Assembly (NCBI GenBank): GCA_018292915.2
Contig: JACVVK020000001.1
Location: 5,682,501-5,746,500, forward strand
Source of the DNA: Batillaria attramentaria
Lineage: Eukaryota > Mollusca > Gastropoda > Batillariidae
Length of the DNA stretch: 64,000 nt
Direction of reading: 5' to 3'
Positions 34,411 to 43,429 of the stretch are shown one piece after another. Every line of letters begins with the position of its first letter. Position 1 is the stretch's first letter. The notes beneath the pieces are model-generated. The model was given only the letters and a program-made list of their open reading frames with translations, made no database searches and was not told where the DNA came from. The position numbers and the translations under genes were made by a program.

Positions 34411-35609
34411 CTAACTTCACATACCCCAAATTACTGATGCTCCCCACCCTCAGCAGCGTATAATTAACCGGATGCCAAGAAGCGGAAAAAAAGGTCAAGT
34501 CTGGCGCTGCAAGAGAGAGGGCTGCTTGCAAATGAAAGGCGAGGAACTTGATCTTAGATCCATAGACCCTAGCACAGAAGAAGAACTTGAGAAGAAGAAA
34601 ATAATATTCATAAATACACGATGGGGGAGTGAAGATGGGACGGCTGAAAGGAACTGAGACATACATGGGGAGGGCGAACTGTAGAAACCTTCGGGAGAAT
34701 CCCCCCCCCCCCCCCCCTCTTTCCGAATCTCTCAGTCTCAACCATGGCATCAGTGCCGCTCAGTTCAGTTCAAGGTGCAACTGAAATCACAGAAATCAGT
34801 GAAATGTGCTGTGCGAACAAGCCTTGGTCCAGCGTGTGCTGATGTGGTTCTCTGTCAACTGCTGTCCACACTGTACCATATTTATCTGATCCATCTTCAG
34901 GGACCAATGTTCATTCTGTATCAGTATCGCAACTTGGAACTGTGACTGTGAGCCGAGAGCGGGCTGTAAAGATACGCTCCCCCGAGTTCTGTTTGAGTGG
35001 CTGGCGCGGGATGCCTCCACATAATGTTGCCTTCTCTCGGGATCTTTTAGTCACCTCACCACACCCCCTTTCCCATCATTTCCCCCCTTCCATTGCTCCA
35101 GGCGGTACTGTGATTATATATAGTCCTATCTAAGATTACTTTCCCTTAGAAGCACAGTTCTCTCCCCTGCTGTAGCGCCAGCCATTTTCCTTCAGGCTCT
35201 TTGACACACTAACATAGATCACATGACAAACGTAACTCAGTGCGAAAACAAACCCTTGCTGTGACAACGTCTGTACTACAAGCGGTGATTACTCCGGCTC
35301 TGGGCGTTTTCTATTGCTTCAGCTGGAGATGCGTACAGCGGCCTTCTGCCCGGCAATACGTACATCCATTTGCGTCACACATGTGAGTCACTCAGGTTTA
35401 TCTCCTGCACGCGGACTTGGCCCAACTTGGGTCGGTATCCCCCCCCCCACCTCCCCCCCAAAAAAAAGAAAAAGAAAAAAAAAGTCTCATGTTATGCGTT
35501 TACAGCTTTCCTATCTCTCTCCCTCGCCGATTTATTACACCAGTTCTAACTGATGAGAAAACAACGTGGACAGAATTGACTGACTGCAGCCTCCTCCCCT
35601 CAGCATCCT
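34411..35609. other. Anonymous sequence, no feature seen
   Basis: C-runs occur near 34700 and 35440. No recognised gene. Confidence 0.4.
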
Positions 35610-35826
35610 ACACGGCGGTGGCTATTATGGAGGGAACTCGTACAGGTCTATTTTTAGATGGACGTCACCTGAGGTCTCGGGATTCCGGAAACGCCCGATA
35701 GCGCGTTCAAACCCTAACCAAACCCTAACCCTAAACCCTAAGCCTAACCCTAAACCTAACCCTAACCGTCTAAAAATAGACCTGTACGAGTTCCCTCCAT
35801 AATAGCCTCCCCCATCCGGTGTAATC
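35610..35826. mobile_element. Inverted-repeat element enclosing telomere-like repeats
   Basis: A 41-bp left arm (35621-35661, starting GCTATTATGGAGGGAACTCG) is matched almost exactly by the reverse complement of 35766-35806. Weaker complementarity extends outward to about 35610 and 35826. The loop contains the telomere-like tract at 35709-35768. No ORF. Confidence 0.8.
35709..35768. repeat. Interstitial telomere-like tract, degenerate (CCCTAA)n
   Basis: About ten units of CCCTAA or close variants (AAACCCTAACC, CCCTAAACCCTAAGCC). This is the animal telomere motif TTAGGG on the - strand, too short and degenerate to be a chromosome end. Confidence 0.85.
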
Positions 35827-35937
35827 AAAATGGACCCGTGTGTTTCCGGTGCTACTCCGCTTTGAAATTAATTATTTTGAGCTGATTTCCCTAACGCAAA
35901 GCCGTGATTATGTCTGAAATATAAGCATACGTCTTTG

Positions 35938-36127
35938 CGGGTGGGTGGGGTGGGTGTTTGGGGGTTTAACGTCCTTTTCCACCACATACGGGTGACTGTG
36001 ATATCAAAGACGGGGCAATGATGAAAAAGCCAGCACAAATATTTGGCCCCAACCGGGATACGAACTCACGACCCCTGACCCGAGCATTAGAAGTCCAACG
36101 CTCTACCATTCGGCCACCCCGTCTCCC
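35938..36127 (-). mobile_element. SINE-A, full length
   Basis: On the - strand: head GGTGGCCGAATGGTAGAGCG with TTGGACTTCTAA, then a short internal duplication (GGGTCAGGGGTCGTGAGT) before the B box, core CCAAATATTTGTGCTGGC and tail. Possible diverged target-site duplication GCATACGTCTTT and GCACACGTCATT. Confidence 0.85.
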
Positions 36128-36158
36128 CCGCACACGTCATTGTATTACACAAAGTCCC

Positions 36159-37187
36159 GGTGTTCCTAATGAGTTCTGAGGGGAAGACTGCCGCTTACGA
36201 GCTTAACTCATTCGTGACGGGAACCTTCGATCAAAGGTTCAGGCATGCATCGCCCACATAAACACTTGTTCATCAAAATCGATTTCTCATTCCATTTTTC
36301 ATTAAATACACAATTGTGTGCGTCTTCAACGAAGCTGAATTGCTAGAGAGGTTAGTTGTCATGTAATTAGTTTACGCCAGTTTCATGGCGGCAGGCCCAG
36401 GCCAGAACAGTGATAAGGCAGCGGCAGCTTCAGTCACAATAGAGTTAAAGCCTCAGTGTTGGTAACGCCGCTGAGACTGATGGAAAACTGCCGCTTTTGA
36501 AGCTGTAAGGCTTCAGTCACAATAGAGTTAAAGCCTAAGTGTTACTAACGCCGCTGAGACTGATGGAAAACTGCCGCTTTTGAAGCTGTAAGGCTTCAGT
36601 CACAATAGAGTTAAAGCCTAAGTGTTACTAACGCCGCTGAGACTGATGGAAAACTGCCGCTTTTGAAGCTGTAAGGCTTCAGTCACAATAGAGTTAAAGC
36701 CTCAGTGTTCCTAACGCCGCTGAGACTGATGGAAAACTGCCGCTTTTGAAGCTGTAAGGCTTCAGTCACAATAGAGTTAAAGCCTCAGTGTTCCTAACGC
36801 CGCTGAGACTGATGGAAAACTGCCGCTTTTGAAGCTGTAAGGCTGCTTAGAAGGACGTTTTATTTGGTCATTGTGGCCGTCCGTTTTCGCGACTTTGTGG
36901 CTTTTAGAGACATACGACTTTCTTTGAGCCTACGGTCCATTTTTGAACAGACTGGGACTCGAAAAAGCTGCTGAAAATAGCAACCAATCAGCGCGGTCCA
37001 GCTGGTGCTCATTAACGTCGTGTGCCGCTCAGTACTCAGTGTGCTGGCCACAGTCACAGTCACCACAATGCTCTCAGATGCTATACTGTGCCCCAAGTGA
37101 CTGATTCTGATGCACAGATTCAGCGCATTTCATGAAAAGATTTTTTCACACGCTGTTGTATGCCTGTCGTACGTATTGAGACTTTAA
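36159..37187 (+). repeat. Dispersed repeat R1, copy b
   Basis: Begins GTTCCTAATGAGTTCTGAGG, contains the 83-bp tandem array, then CGACTTTGTGGCTTTTAGAG, CAGATGCTATACTGTGCC and the common end TACGTATTGAGACTTTAA. It differs from copy a by the tandem expansion and lacks the SINE. Confidence 0.72.
36425..36845. repeat. 83-bp tandem array, 5 units, inside R1
   Basis: Units contain GGCTTCAGTCACAATAGAGT, TAACGCCGCTGAGACTGATG and GAAAACTGCCGCTTTTGAAG. The middle units are almost identical. The same segment is present once in R1 copy a (GAAAACTGCCGCATAGTAC), so the array is an expansion within R1. Confidence 0.92.
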
Positions 37188-37334
37188 AGATTTTTTTTAA
37201 AAATGTGTTTACTCAGGAGGAGATGCCAGTCCGTGTGGTAATCCCCGAGGAGTAGTCGCTAGCACAAATGTTTGTACAGCACTCCATTTCTTTCTTTTCA
37301 GTTGTGCTTCTCATTTGCCGGCCTTGCCAAGTAG

Positions 37335-37905
37335 AGGCCTAGGGTTGTTTGCCAAACGAATAGACGATCCTTTTGGCCATTGCAACCATTTTCGTGACTT
37401 TGCGGTTTCTAATAGTAGACTTTCTTTGGCCTAATGCTTCGGGCCATGGCTGTACTACACGTCGATACGACCAAGACGATAAAAACAATCACCAAGCAGC
37501 ACTGTCTGGTCGGTCGTCAGTCCGCAACCAATCCGTCGTCTGCTCAGTACGCGGTACGCTTCTACCGTACGCAGAACAACAGTTACGTCAATCCGAGTCT
37601 CACCACAAGCGTTTCAGTCGCTTTTCTGTCACTAATACTGTGTCCCAGGTGACATTCTGGTGCACGGATTAAGCGTATTCGATGAAGTGTTCCACAGCGT
37701 TGTTCAGTGTATGACTGACAAACGTATTCTTCTTCTTCTTCTTTTTCTTGGCGGTCGCTGGGGTCACACTGGCAGGCCGGTTGTCACGATGAAGTGGGCC
37801 GTTTTCTGAAGATCCTGCCGGTTTCCGTACAGCTTGGAGTGCAGACTGGTCTCTTCTGGCCACACTGCTGTACGCAGCTCCTGGAGCTTGTTGAGACTTT
37901 AACTG
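37335..37905 (+). repeat. Dispersed repeat R1, copy c, split by LINE fragment
   Basis: Shares GACTTTGCGGTTTCTAATAG, CGTCAGTCCGCAACCAATCC and the end TTGAGACTTTAACTGAATT with copies a and b. The last 15 bp are separated from the rest by the LINE fragment at 37727-37889. Confidence 0.7.
37727..37889 (-). pseudogene. LINE ORF2 C-terminal fragment, nested in R1
   Basis: Nearly the same sequence as 25229-25400: on the - strand a Trp-Pro-Glu-Glu-Thr-Ser-Leu segment and a final His-Phe-Ile/Val segment, followed by the (AAG)n tail (CTTCTTCTTCTT on the + strand at 37729-37742). It is strongly 5'-truncated and inserted close to the end of R1. Confidence 0.72.
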
Positions 37906-37989
37906 AATTAGTCGGTGCGGTCTGGTTATGACTCCCCCCCCCCCCTCCCCCCAACTGTTTTAGTTTCACGCCGGCTGACAGGCGGGCCG

Positions 37990-38115
37990 AAGTCCGCTGG
38001 AAACACTTGGTGCTACTCAGATCGGAACATGGAAACACTCGGTGCTACTGTTTGGATTGAAACGCTCTGTTCTGGCGGTGTTACTTTCGAAGCAAAGTAG
38101 CACCGGAAACACGTA
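37990..38115. repeat. Repeated GGTGCTAC/GTAGCACC motif cluster
   Basis: GGAAACACTTGGTGCTACTC and GGAAACACTCGGTGCTACTG occur about 38 bp apart, and GTAGCACCGGAAACAC lies in reverse orientation at 38098. Similar motifs are at 5867-5890 and 35837-35860. They may be ends of a short inverted-repeat family. Confidence 0.4.
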
Positions 38116-38417
38116 TGTCCATTTCTACTACACCCCGTGTCCTAGCTATAACTTGTTTGTGTTAAACGAATTCCTAGAAGCAATAGGCAGCAAAGCCGGC
38201 CAACGTCGGCAATGTATCAGTCATTGCTCAGCTGCTGGAATTCGTGCCAGGAGATAAGAGAGACGAGCATCAGTTCTCAGGACTGTATACACCTGTTCTG
38301 TCACCAGTGAAATCCAAGCCCACCCCGACCCCCGACCCCTCTCTTCCCCCTTTCGTAGGTAGCATCCAGCTGAAACAATCGGTGACGCATCAAACTCGGT
38401 ATCTCTGTTTTTATGGG

Positions 38418-38875
38418 CGAACTTGGATTCAATGCAATCCCGGATTACTCCAGTAAATCGAGGGTGGGCGGGTGGGTGTTTGGGGGTTTAACGTCCTTTT
38501 TCCACCACATACGGGTGATATCAAAGAGGGGACAACGATGAAAAAGCCAGCACAAATATTTGGCCCCAGCTGGGATACGAACTCACGACCCGAGCATTGA
38601 AAGTCCAACGCTCTGCCATTCGGCCACCCCAAATCGAGATCCAGGATTCTCCAAGGAGAAACCCGGACCCTGTGGTGTCTTCTGGCTGAACTCCAGGGTT
38701 AAATCAGGATCCCGGAGAGTCCCGCATTCCCGTGACTGTCACAACTCTGACTGGACGAACAAGAAGCCACACAACGTAAGGCCGTGTATGTTTGTCGAGC
38801 GCTACAAAGTGTTTCGCTCAGATTGGTGTCAGAAATCAGGATCCGGGTTTCCCCTAGGAGAATGATTCCGGATTT
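38418..38875. repeat. Inverted-repeat segment interrupted by SINE-A
   Basis: AGGATTCTCCAAGGAGAAAC followed by CCGGACCCTG (about 38643-38672) is mirrored by ATCCGGGTTTCCCCTAGGAG at 38842-38868. Further GGATCCCGGAG and AATCCCGGATTACTCC motifs point to an element with subterminal repeats. The SINE-A at 38463-38630 lies inside it. Confidence 0.5.
38463..38630 (-). mobile_element. SINE-A with 8-bp target-site duplication
   Basis: On the - strand: head GGTGGCCGAATGGCAGAGCG with TTGGACTTTCAA, B box GAGTTCGTATCCC, core CCAAATATTTGTGCTGGC, and tail CACCCACCCGCCC. AAATCGAG lies on both sides (38455-38462 and 38631-38638). Confidence 0.87.
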
Positions 38876-39084
38876 CGACTTACACACGAGCAATCCAGGA
38901 CCGCCGTGTGACACAATCCCGATGTCTCGTCTTTATCACCGCTTCTCTTGTTGGTCGCTGTTGGTTTTGTTTTTCCCTCCGAACCCTTCTTCCTCAAAGT
39001 GACTTCCTTTGAAGCTACTAATACTGCTATAACTTTGAAGTGCACCACCCCTCACTACACAGTGGCACAGACCTATTGTTTGTC

Positions 39085-39447
39085 ATACAGTTCACAGTAT
39101 AACTACAGACAGAAAAAGATTATGTGTTCAGAGTAGAACTGATCACGCACACGGTTTGTCTGTTTCTTCGTTGTTGTTGTTGTTTCTTTGTTGTTGTTGT
39201 TTTAATTTGGCTGGTTGTGTTCATCGGTTTGTTTTTACGTTGGCCGTCTGTGTGCGGTATCGTTTGTGGACACGAATTAATTAAGTAAGTTGCTTGGACG
39301 TGGAGCTTGTTCATTGTCTGTGAACTAGAGCTACATACGACCTGGGTGTGCTCAACAAATTTTCTCACACAACTGTGCGTGCCTGTGTTCCAGGCACTTT
39401 AACAAGCCGCGGCCTACCGTCCACAGACCCACACGAGGATACAAACG
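39085..39447 (+). promoter_or_regulatory. 5' flank/5' UTR of GPCR1
   Basis: From 39103 (ACTACAGACAGAAAAAG) this is almost identical to 49476-49849 upstream of GPCR2. CGTGCCTGTGTTCCAGGCAC at about 39376-39395 could hold a splice acceptor shortly before the start codon. No TATA box or core promoter was recognised in this copy, so the transcription start may lie further upstream. Confidence 0.45.
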
Positions 39448-40488
39448 ATGGACGCGTTTAACGCCAGTTTCACCAACTCCACTACGTCCAGCCCACCTGC
39501 CCCGGAGAGAGGCCCAATGTTTCACGCGGCTGACACGCTACGCGACGTCTACATATGGATTGTGTTCGTTCTGGGGTTGCCAGGCAGCGGTGCAGCCGTG
39601 GCAACCATCTTGTCCATGCGTGTCACCACGGCAACCTTCTACGTGGCCTTGCTGGCGGTGGCTGACGGAGTCACCTTGATTCTGAAACTCATCTTTCACC
39701 AGATGTCCACCTACTTCGTCTTGCCTCACAGCGGGATGGGCTGCAGGATCTTGAACATGATCGTGGAGTTGAGCAGCTGCTACGCTAACTGGGTGCTAGT
39801 GCTCGTCTGCTTTGAGCGCTTCGTGTCCGTACGGTTCCCCCTGAAGAAGAACGTGTTCTTCACCAAGACGAGGGCTTACGTCAGCGGGGCGGCTCTGTAT
39901 CTAGTCATGTTCCTCTGCTTCTCGCATTATCTCTACAGCAACAATTACTGCGAAGGCGGCGACACTTTCTACAACGGCTCTTGGTTGTGGATCCAGTCGG
40001 CTCTATACTTCCTGGTTCCGTTCGTGATCGTGGCCATCCTTACCGTTGCTATCGTCATCTGCTTGCGGCGCTACCGTCGGGCGCGTCAGCAGATGCAAAG
40101 CACTGCCAACGGGGATGACGGCAGCACGGAGCGAGCCATCAGCATCATGCTCGTCAGCGCAGCTATCGTCTTTCTCATCCTCGCCCTGCCCACCTGCGTC
40201 TACTACCTGATAGACGACGCTCAGATGGATGAGTGGGGCTTCACTGTCGGCGACAAGTACATGTTTTTCGAGGTGACCACCTTCCTGGCCGACGCTACCC
40301 ACGCCGTGAACTTCTACGTGTACTTCTTCAGCGCCGCCAAGTTCCGTCACCGGTTCCTCGAGCTGATCGGGATCAAGGAGTTCCCTCCCTGTATCGCCAA
40401 TCGTGCCTCGGCAAGCTCCTCCAGCGGCACCCAGTACAGCGACCTGCCGCAGTCCAAAGAAAACATGAATGCCGTGACTGCCGTGTAG
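39448..40488 (+). CDS. Class A (rhodopsin-like) GPCR, paralogue 1
   Basis: A single-exon frame of 346 residues for a seven-transmembrane receptor acting at the plasma membrane. Seen in the sequence: N-glycosylation sites N5 and N10; TM1 about 35-57; TM2 63-86 with the conserved Asp at D73; C99 before TM3 paired with C168 in the second extracellular loop; ERF at 123-125 in place of DRY; TM4 142-161; TM5 184-206; a basic third intracellular loop (RRYRRARQQ); TM6 230-255 with LALP in place of CWLP; NFYVY at 288-292 in place of NPxxY; helix 8 SAAKFRHRF. NFxxY and ERF variants are common in invertebrate peptide-receptor-like families, so a neuropeptide or chemosensory ligand is inferred, not shown. 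The ATG lies in a good context (A at -3, G at +4). GPCR2 and GPCR3 are tandem paralogues. Confidence 0.93.
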   Translation: MDAFNASFTNSTTSSPPAPERGPMFHAADTLRDVYIWIVFVLGLPGSGAAVATILSMRVTTATFYVALLAVADGVTLILKLIFHQMSTYFVLPHSGMGCRILNMIVELSSCYANWVLVLVCFERFVSVRFPLKKNVFFTKTRAYVSGAALYLVMFLCFSHYLYSNNYCEGGDTFYNGSWLWIQSALYFLVPFVIVAILTVAIVICLRRYRRARQQMQSTANGDDGSTERAISIMLVSAAIVFLILALPTCVYYLIDDAQMDEWGFTVGDKYMFFEVTTFLADATHAVNFYVYFFSAAKFRHRFLELIGIKEFPPCIANRASASSSSGTQYSDLPQSKENMNAVTAV

Positions 40489-41064
40489 ACAGTTTAAACA
40501 GGCTTGTGGATGGTGAGTAGAACAGTTCGTCCGTGCAAACTGTATCGATCAGTTCAGTTCAATTCAATAAGCTTGTCTTATTTCGTTTACCTTTCAGTCA
40601 GTCTGCTTTTGTTTTGTAGTTGTTGCTTGGTTTGTTTGAGTTTGTGTCGCGTGATGCGAAACTACGGGCCCTGGTACTTTCGGTTTAGCCAGGGACCGGA
40701 AACCCCGTACATTACCATGTGCGACTTCCGCCCCAAACTTTTCTGGAATGAACCATAGAAGCTACAGTCTGCCTGAGTGTTTTGTTTTACCTGATGTAGA
40801 GCTGCTGTATTTTGTGTTCTGATTTATGTGTCTTGTAAACGTCTGCAAATATGCCCAAAAAGATGAATTAAAAAAAAAAAAAAAGCTTGTCTCCGCAAAG
40901 ACAATTGTTTAGGAAGGGAGGGTTGTAAACATTGCCCTGTGTGTTGTGCTCAACCACGACAGCTGCCGTTTTGTTAGTCAAGAATTGCGCATCCGTAGCT
41001 TGGGACAACGCATAAGAACCACAACAATCACACCAACAAGTACAAACAAAACTCAAAAGTTGAC

Positions 41065-41143
<79 letters not shown>

Positions 41144-41184
41144 TGTGTGTGGAGAGAGAGAGAGAGAGAGTCCGTTTCAAAGTT
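40489..41184 (+). other. 3' flank/3' UTR of GPCR1
   Basis: About 700 bp nearly identical to the sequence after GPCR2 (50891-51612), ending within a GT/GA microsatellite and TTCAAAGTTAAACTGTG, where the copies diverge. An A-run occurs at 40869-40882 in both copies (interrupted in the second). In this copy an AATAAA lies further on at 41451-41456. Confidence 0.6.
41067..41171. repeat. (GT)n followed by (GA)n
   Basis: A GT run of about 80 bp then a GA run, inside the segment duplicated with 51497-51595. The two copies differ in length. Confidence 0.95.
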
Positions 41185-41644
41185 AAACTGTGTTTTTTTT
41201 TGTGTTTTTTTTTTGCTTTTTTTTTAAATCTTCTTCTCTTTTAGAACCTCAGTTGCATGCAGGATGCTACTGACTTTAATCTTTTAAAGTTTGTTTTCTT
41301 TTTCTTTGCTTTTTTTTTTTTGGAAAATGTGTCGAGCATCCTTTCTTCATTGGTTCTTTTTCCATTTCTGTTTTTCTTACATATTCAGCTGATTAGTATG
41401 TGGTTCTTATATGGACATTTTGATTATATTTATACTGCTGGTGGTCAAACAATAAACTGTTTTACGTAGACTGTCTGTATGTGTTTGTGTGTGTACGTGT
41501 GGGCTTGTGTGCGTGTGCGTGTGCGTGAGAGAGAGAGAGAGAGAGAGAGAGCATCCCTAGGAATTTCGTGCTGTGTGCATGTCCGAACACCGTTTCCTCT
41601 TTCCCGCGTGTTGTTTTCGGTAATCGTCTGCTATTTGTTTATGG

Positions 41645-42584
41645 AAAGAAAAGGAATAATAAAAGCATTATAACCAACAAACCAACGAACAACTTAGTGA
41701 TAAGAGGAATACTTATAGTGGAGCGATGAATTTATTTCTTATTTCTTATGAAGATGGAGATGAGAATGAAAATGAGTATGAAAGCTGATTTGAAGTGTGT
41801 ATCAGTGTACGTGTATGTTGGTTTGTGTCGGTCATCCGGCACAACATACTTCCAAAGACACTTACATATGCACCACATCTCACACTCCCAGGCGCAACAC
41901 ACTTCTTCATGCAAAACTTACTTACAGACATCAACCTCAGAATCAAAAGTGCACTAATACACCGCATAATGGACCTATAATCGTACCACAACAACTTCCA
42001 CACAAACACCTTGAACCACCCTCATCAAGTAGACCTACACCTACACCACCATCTTCCACATCCGCATCCAAACCGGGCCACCCTCATCCACACATACGCA
42101 CACACCATTCACATCCACATCCACATCTGCACCCACATCATCCTTATCACACCTCAAATACCCTGCACCAAAACCACGACACCCATACACAACACCCACA
42201 TACGCCACACCAAACAGATCACACAGACCACTCTTACCTTCACCACACTGCAAAAAAACGTTACTACCAAACCCAGCCACACACTGACCCATACAGACAC
42301 CCACGCCAAAGACCGTAGATAATATTATTATCTACGGTCTTTGCCCACGCACACCACTTCTACAGACACCTAACAAACCAACACACACTCACACTGATAA
42401 ACACTAACCAACACACACGTACACTGATACACACTTCAAATCAGCTTTCATACTCATTTTCATTCTCATCTCCATCTTCATAAGAAATAAGAAATAATAT
42501 TCATCGCTCCACTATAAGTGCTCCTCTTCTCACTTGTTGGTTGGTTTGCTGGTTATAATACTTTTATTATTCCTTTTCGTTTCA
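41645..42584. mobile_element. Foldback element with about 183-bp terminal inverted repeats
   Basis: The left arm (41645-41827) and right arm (about 42396-42584) are near-perfect reverse complements, including GGAATAATAAAAG near the ends and GATGGAGATGAGAATGAAAA and CTGATTTGAAGTGTGTATCA further in. The 570-bp interior is CAC/ACC-rich low-complexity DNA. An open frame across it encodes His/Pro/Thr-rich sequence and is not a credible gene. A 37-bp palindrome (42307-42343) sits inside. No transposase is present. Confidence 0.85.
42307..42343. repeat. Perfect 17-bp inverted repeat with 3-nt spacer
   Basis: CAAAGACCGTAGATAAT is followed by ATT and its exact reverse complement, within the foldback element. 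Confidence 0.93.
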
Positions 42585-42809
42585 AAAAAAAATAAAAAAT
42601 ATTCCGGTGGGAGGGGAATGGGGGCCCTATGAATGGTGAGATACCCTTAGATCTGTTAGACGTTTCAGCGGTAGGATGGTAGATCCCACCCCCCCCCCCC
42701 CCCTTTCCAATGTGGCTTGTAGCCAATATAGGGCAAGGCGGACTTGTCCACTGGCATACAAAGCACACATCTCCTAGATCTAGGGAGCGCTCTCAGCTTT
42801 ACTTACTTC

Positions 42810-42814
<5 letters not shown>

Positions 42815-42876
<62 letters not shown>
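42815..42876. repeat. (TA)n microsatellite
   Basis: An uninterrupted TA run of about 60 bp. Confidence 0.95.
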
Positions 42877-42877
<1 letters not shown>

Positions 42878-42892
42878 AATATATGGATGGGG

Positions 42893-43231
42893 TTACTGGG
42901 TAAAGTCGATGTCTTCTTTCCATAAACGCAGTTCCAGAAGTACTTGTAAAGTTGGTGTCAGGGAACCTTGACGTGGCACGTCGTAGCTCAAGTCCTCTTC
43001 TACTTCATCAATAAGAGTGATGATGGCTGCCCGCTCAAAACGAAACTTCTTCCTTATTTTGGTGGTGGAAAAAGAGTCCAACGGATTACTCCGGTCGCCT
43101 ATGTGGTGGAAAAGGACGTTAAACCCCCGAACACCCACCCACCTACCCACCCACCCACTCCGGTCGCGAAAAATGCGACCCGGGCCGATTTTTCGACGAC
43201 AACGTTGCTGAAAATAATATCTAGCGGTCAT
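42893..43231 (-). pseudogene. PIF/Harbinger transposase N-terminal fragment, split by a SINE
   Basis: On the - strand the frame begins MTARYYFQQRCRRK, reaches IFRDR, is interrupted by a SINE-A tail, then resumes with SNPLDSFSTTKIRKKFRFER, AAIITLIDEVEEDLS and GSLTPTLQVLLELR before a stop. The order RDR-x-NPLD, KFRF, then L-x-P-x-LQVL-x-LR is the N-terminal region of Harbinger (HARBI1-type) transposases, just before their DDE nuclease domain. The catalytic domain is absent, so the copy is dead. Upstream CCTAAA/TAGGCT-rich sequence leads to a GGGGCC end at 43429. Confidence 0.72.
43099..43156 (+). mobile_element. SINE-A tail fragment with 11-bp target-site duplication
   Basis: Only the last 58 bp of SINE-A are present (GTGGTGGAAAAGGACGTTAA to CACCCACCC). 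ACTCCGGTCGC occurs at both sides (43088-43098 and 43157-43167). Removing the insert restores the Harbinger reading frame across the junction. Confidence 0.85.
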
Positions 43232-43429
43232 GTTGAACTCGCAGTGGGCTAAAGCCTTCTCGCGTAGGCTAGCGAAATCGGCAGCCTAAATCGGAGCTGT
43301 CTAGGCTACCTTTTAGTCAAAAGCCTAGCCCATGTCTGCATTCGTGCATTACAATTTTGCCAACCGTAGGCTGGCCTTGCGATCAAGGCCGGCCTTGCGT
43401 CCGTAGGCTGGATTGGTGCATTAGGCCCC

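Larger units (their letters stand above)
42617..43429 (-). mobile_element. Possible limits of the Harbinger element
   Basis: The LINE ORF2 frame stops matching its family exactly where GGGGCCTAATGCACCAATCC starts on the - strand (43429). At the other side, GGGGGCCCTATGAATGG at 42617 on the + strand resembles a reversed terminal repeat. The match is imperfect and no target-site duplication is clear, so the left limit is tentative. Confidence 0.4.

Noticed and set aside
40003..40350. Antisense frames within the GPCR genes (also 50405-50752, 54730-54966, 39538-39729)
   Set aside because: They are shadows of a strong sense frame with GPCR signatures.
41797..42318. 173-codon His/Pro/Thr-rich open frame
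   Set aside because: It lies in the CAC-rich core of the foldback element, and frames on both strands are open. There is no domain.
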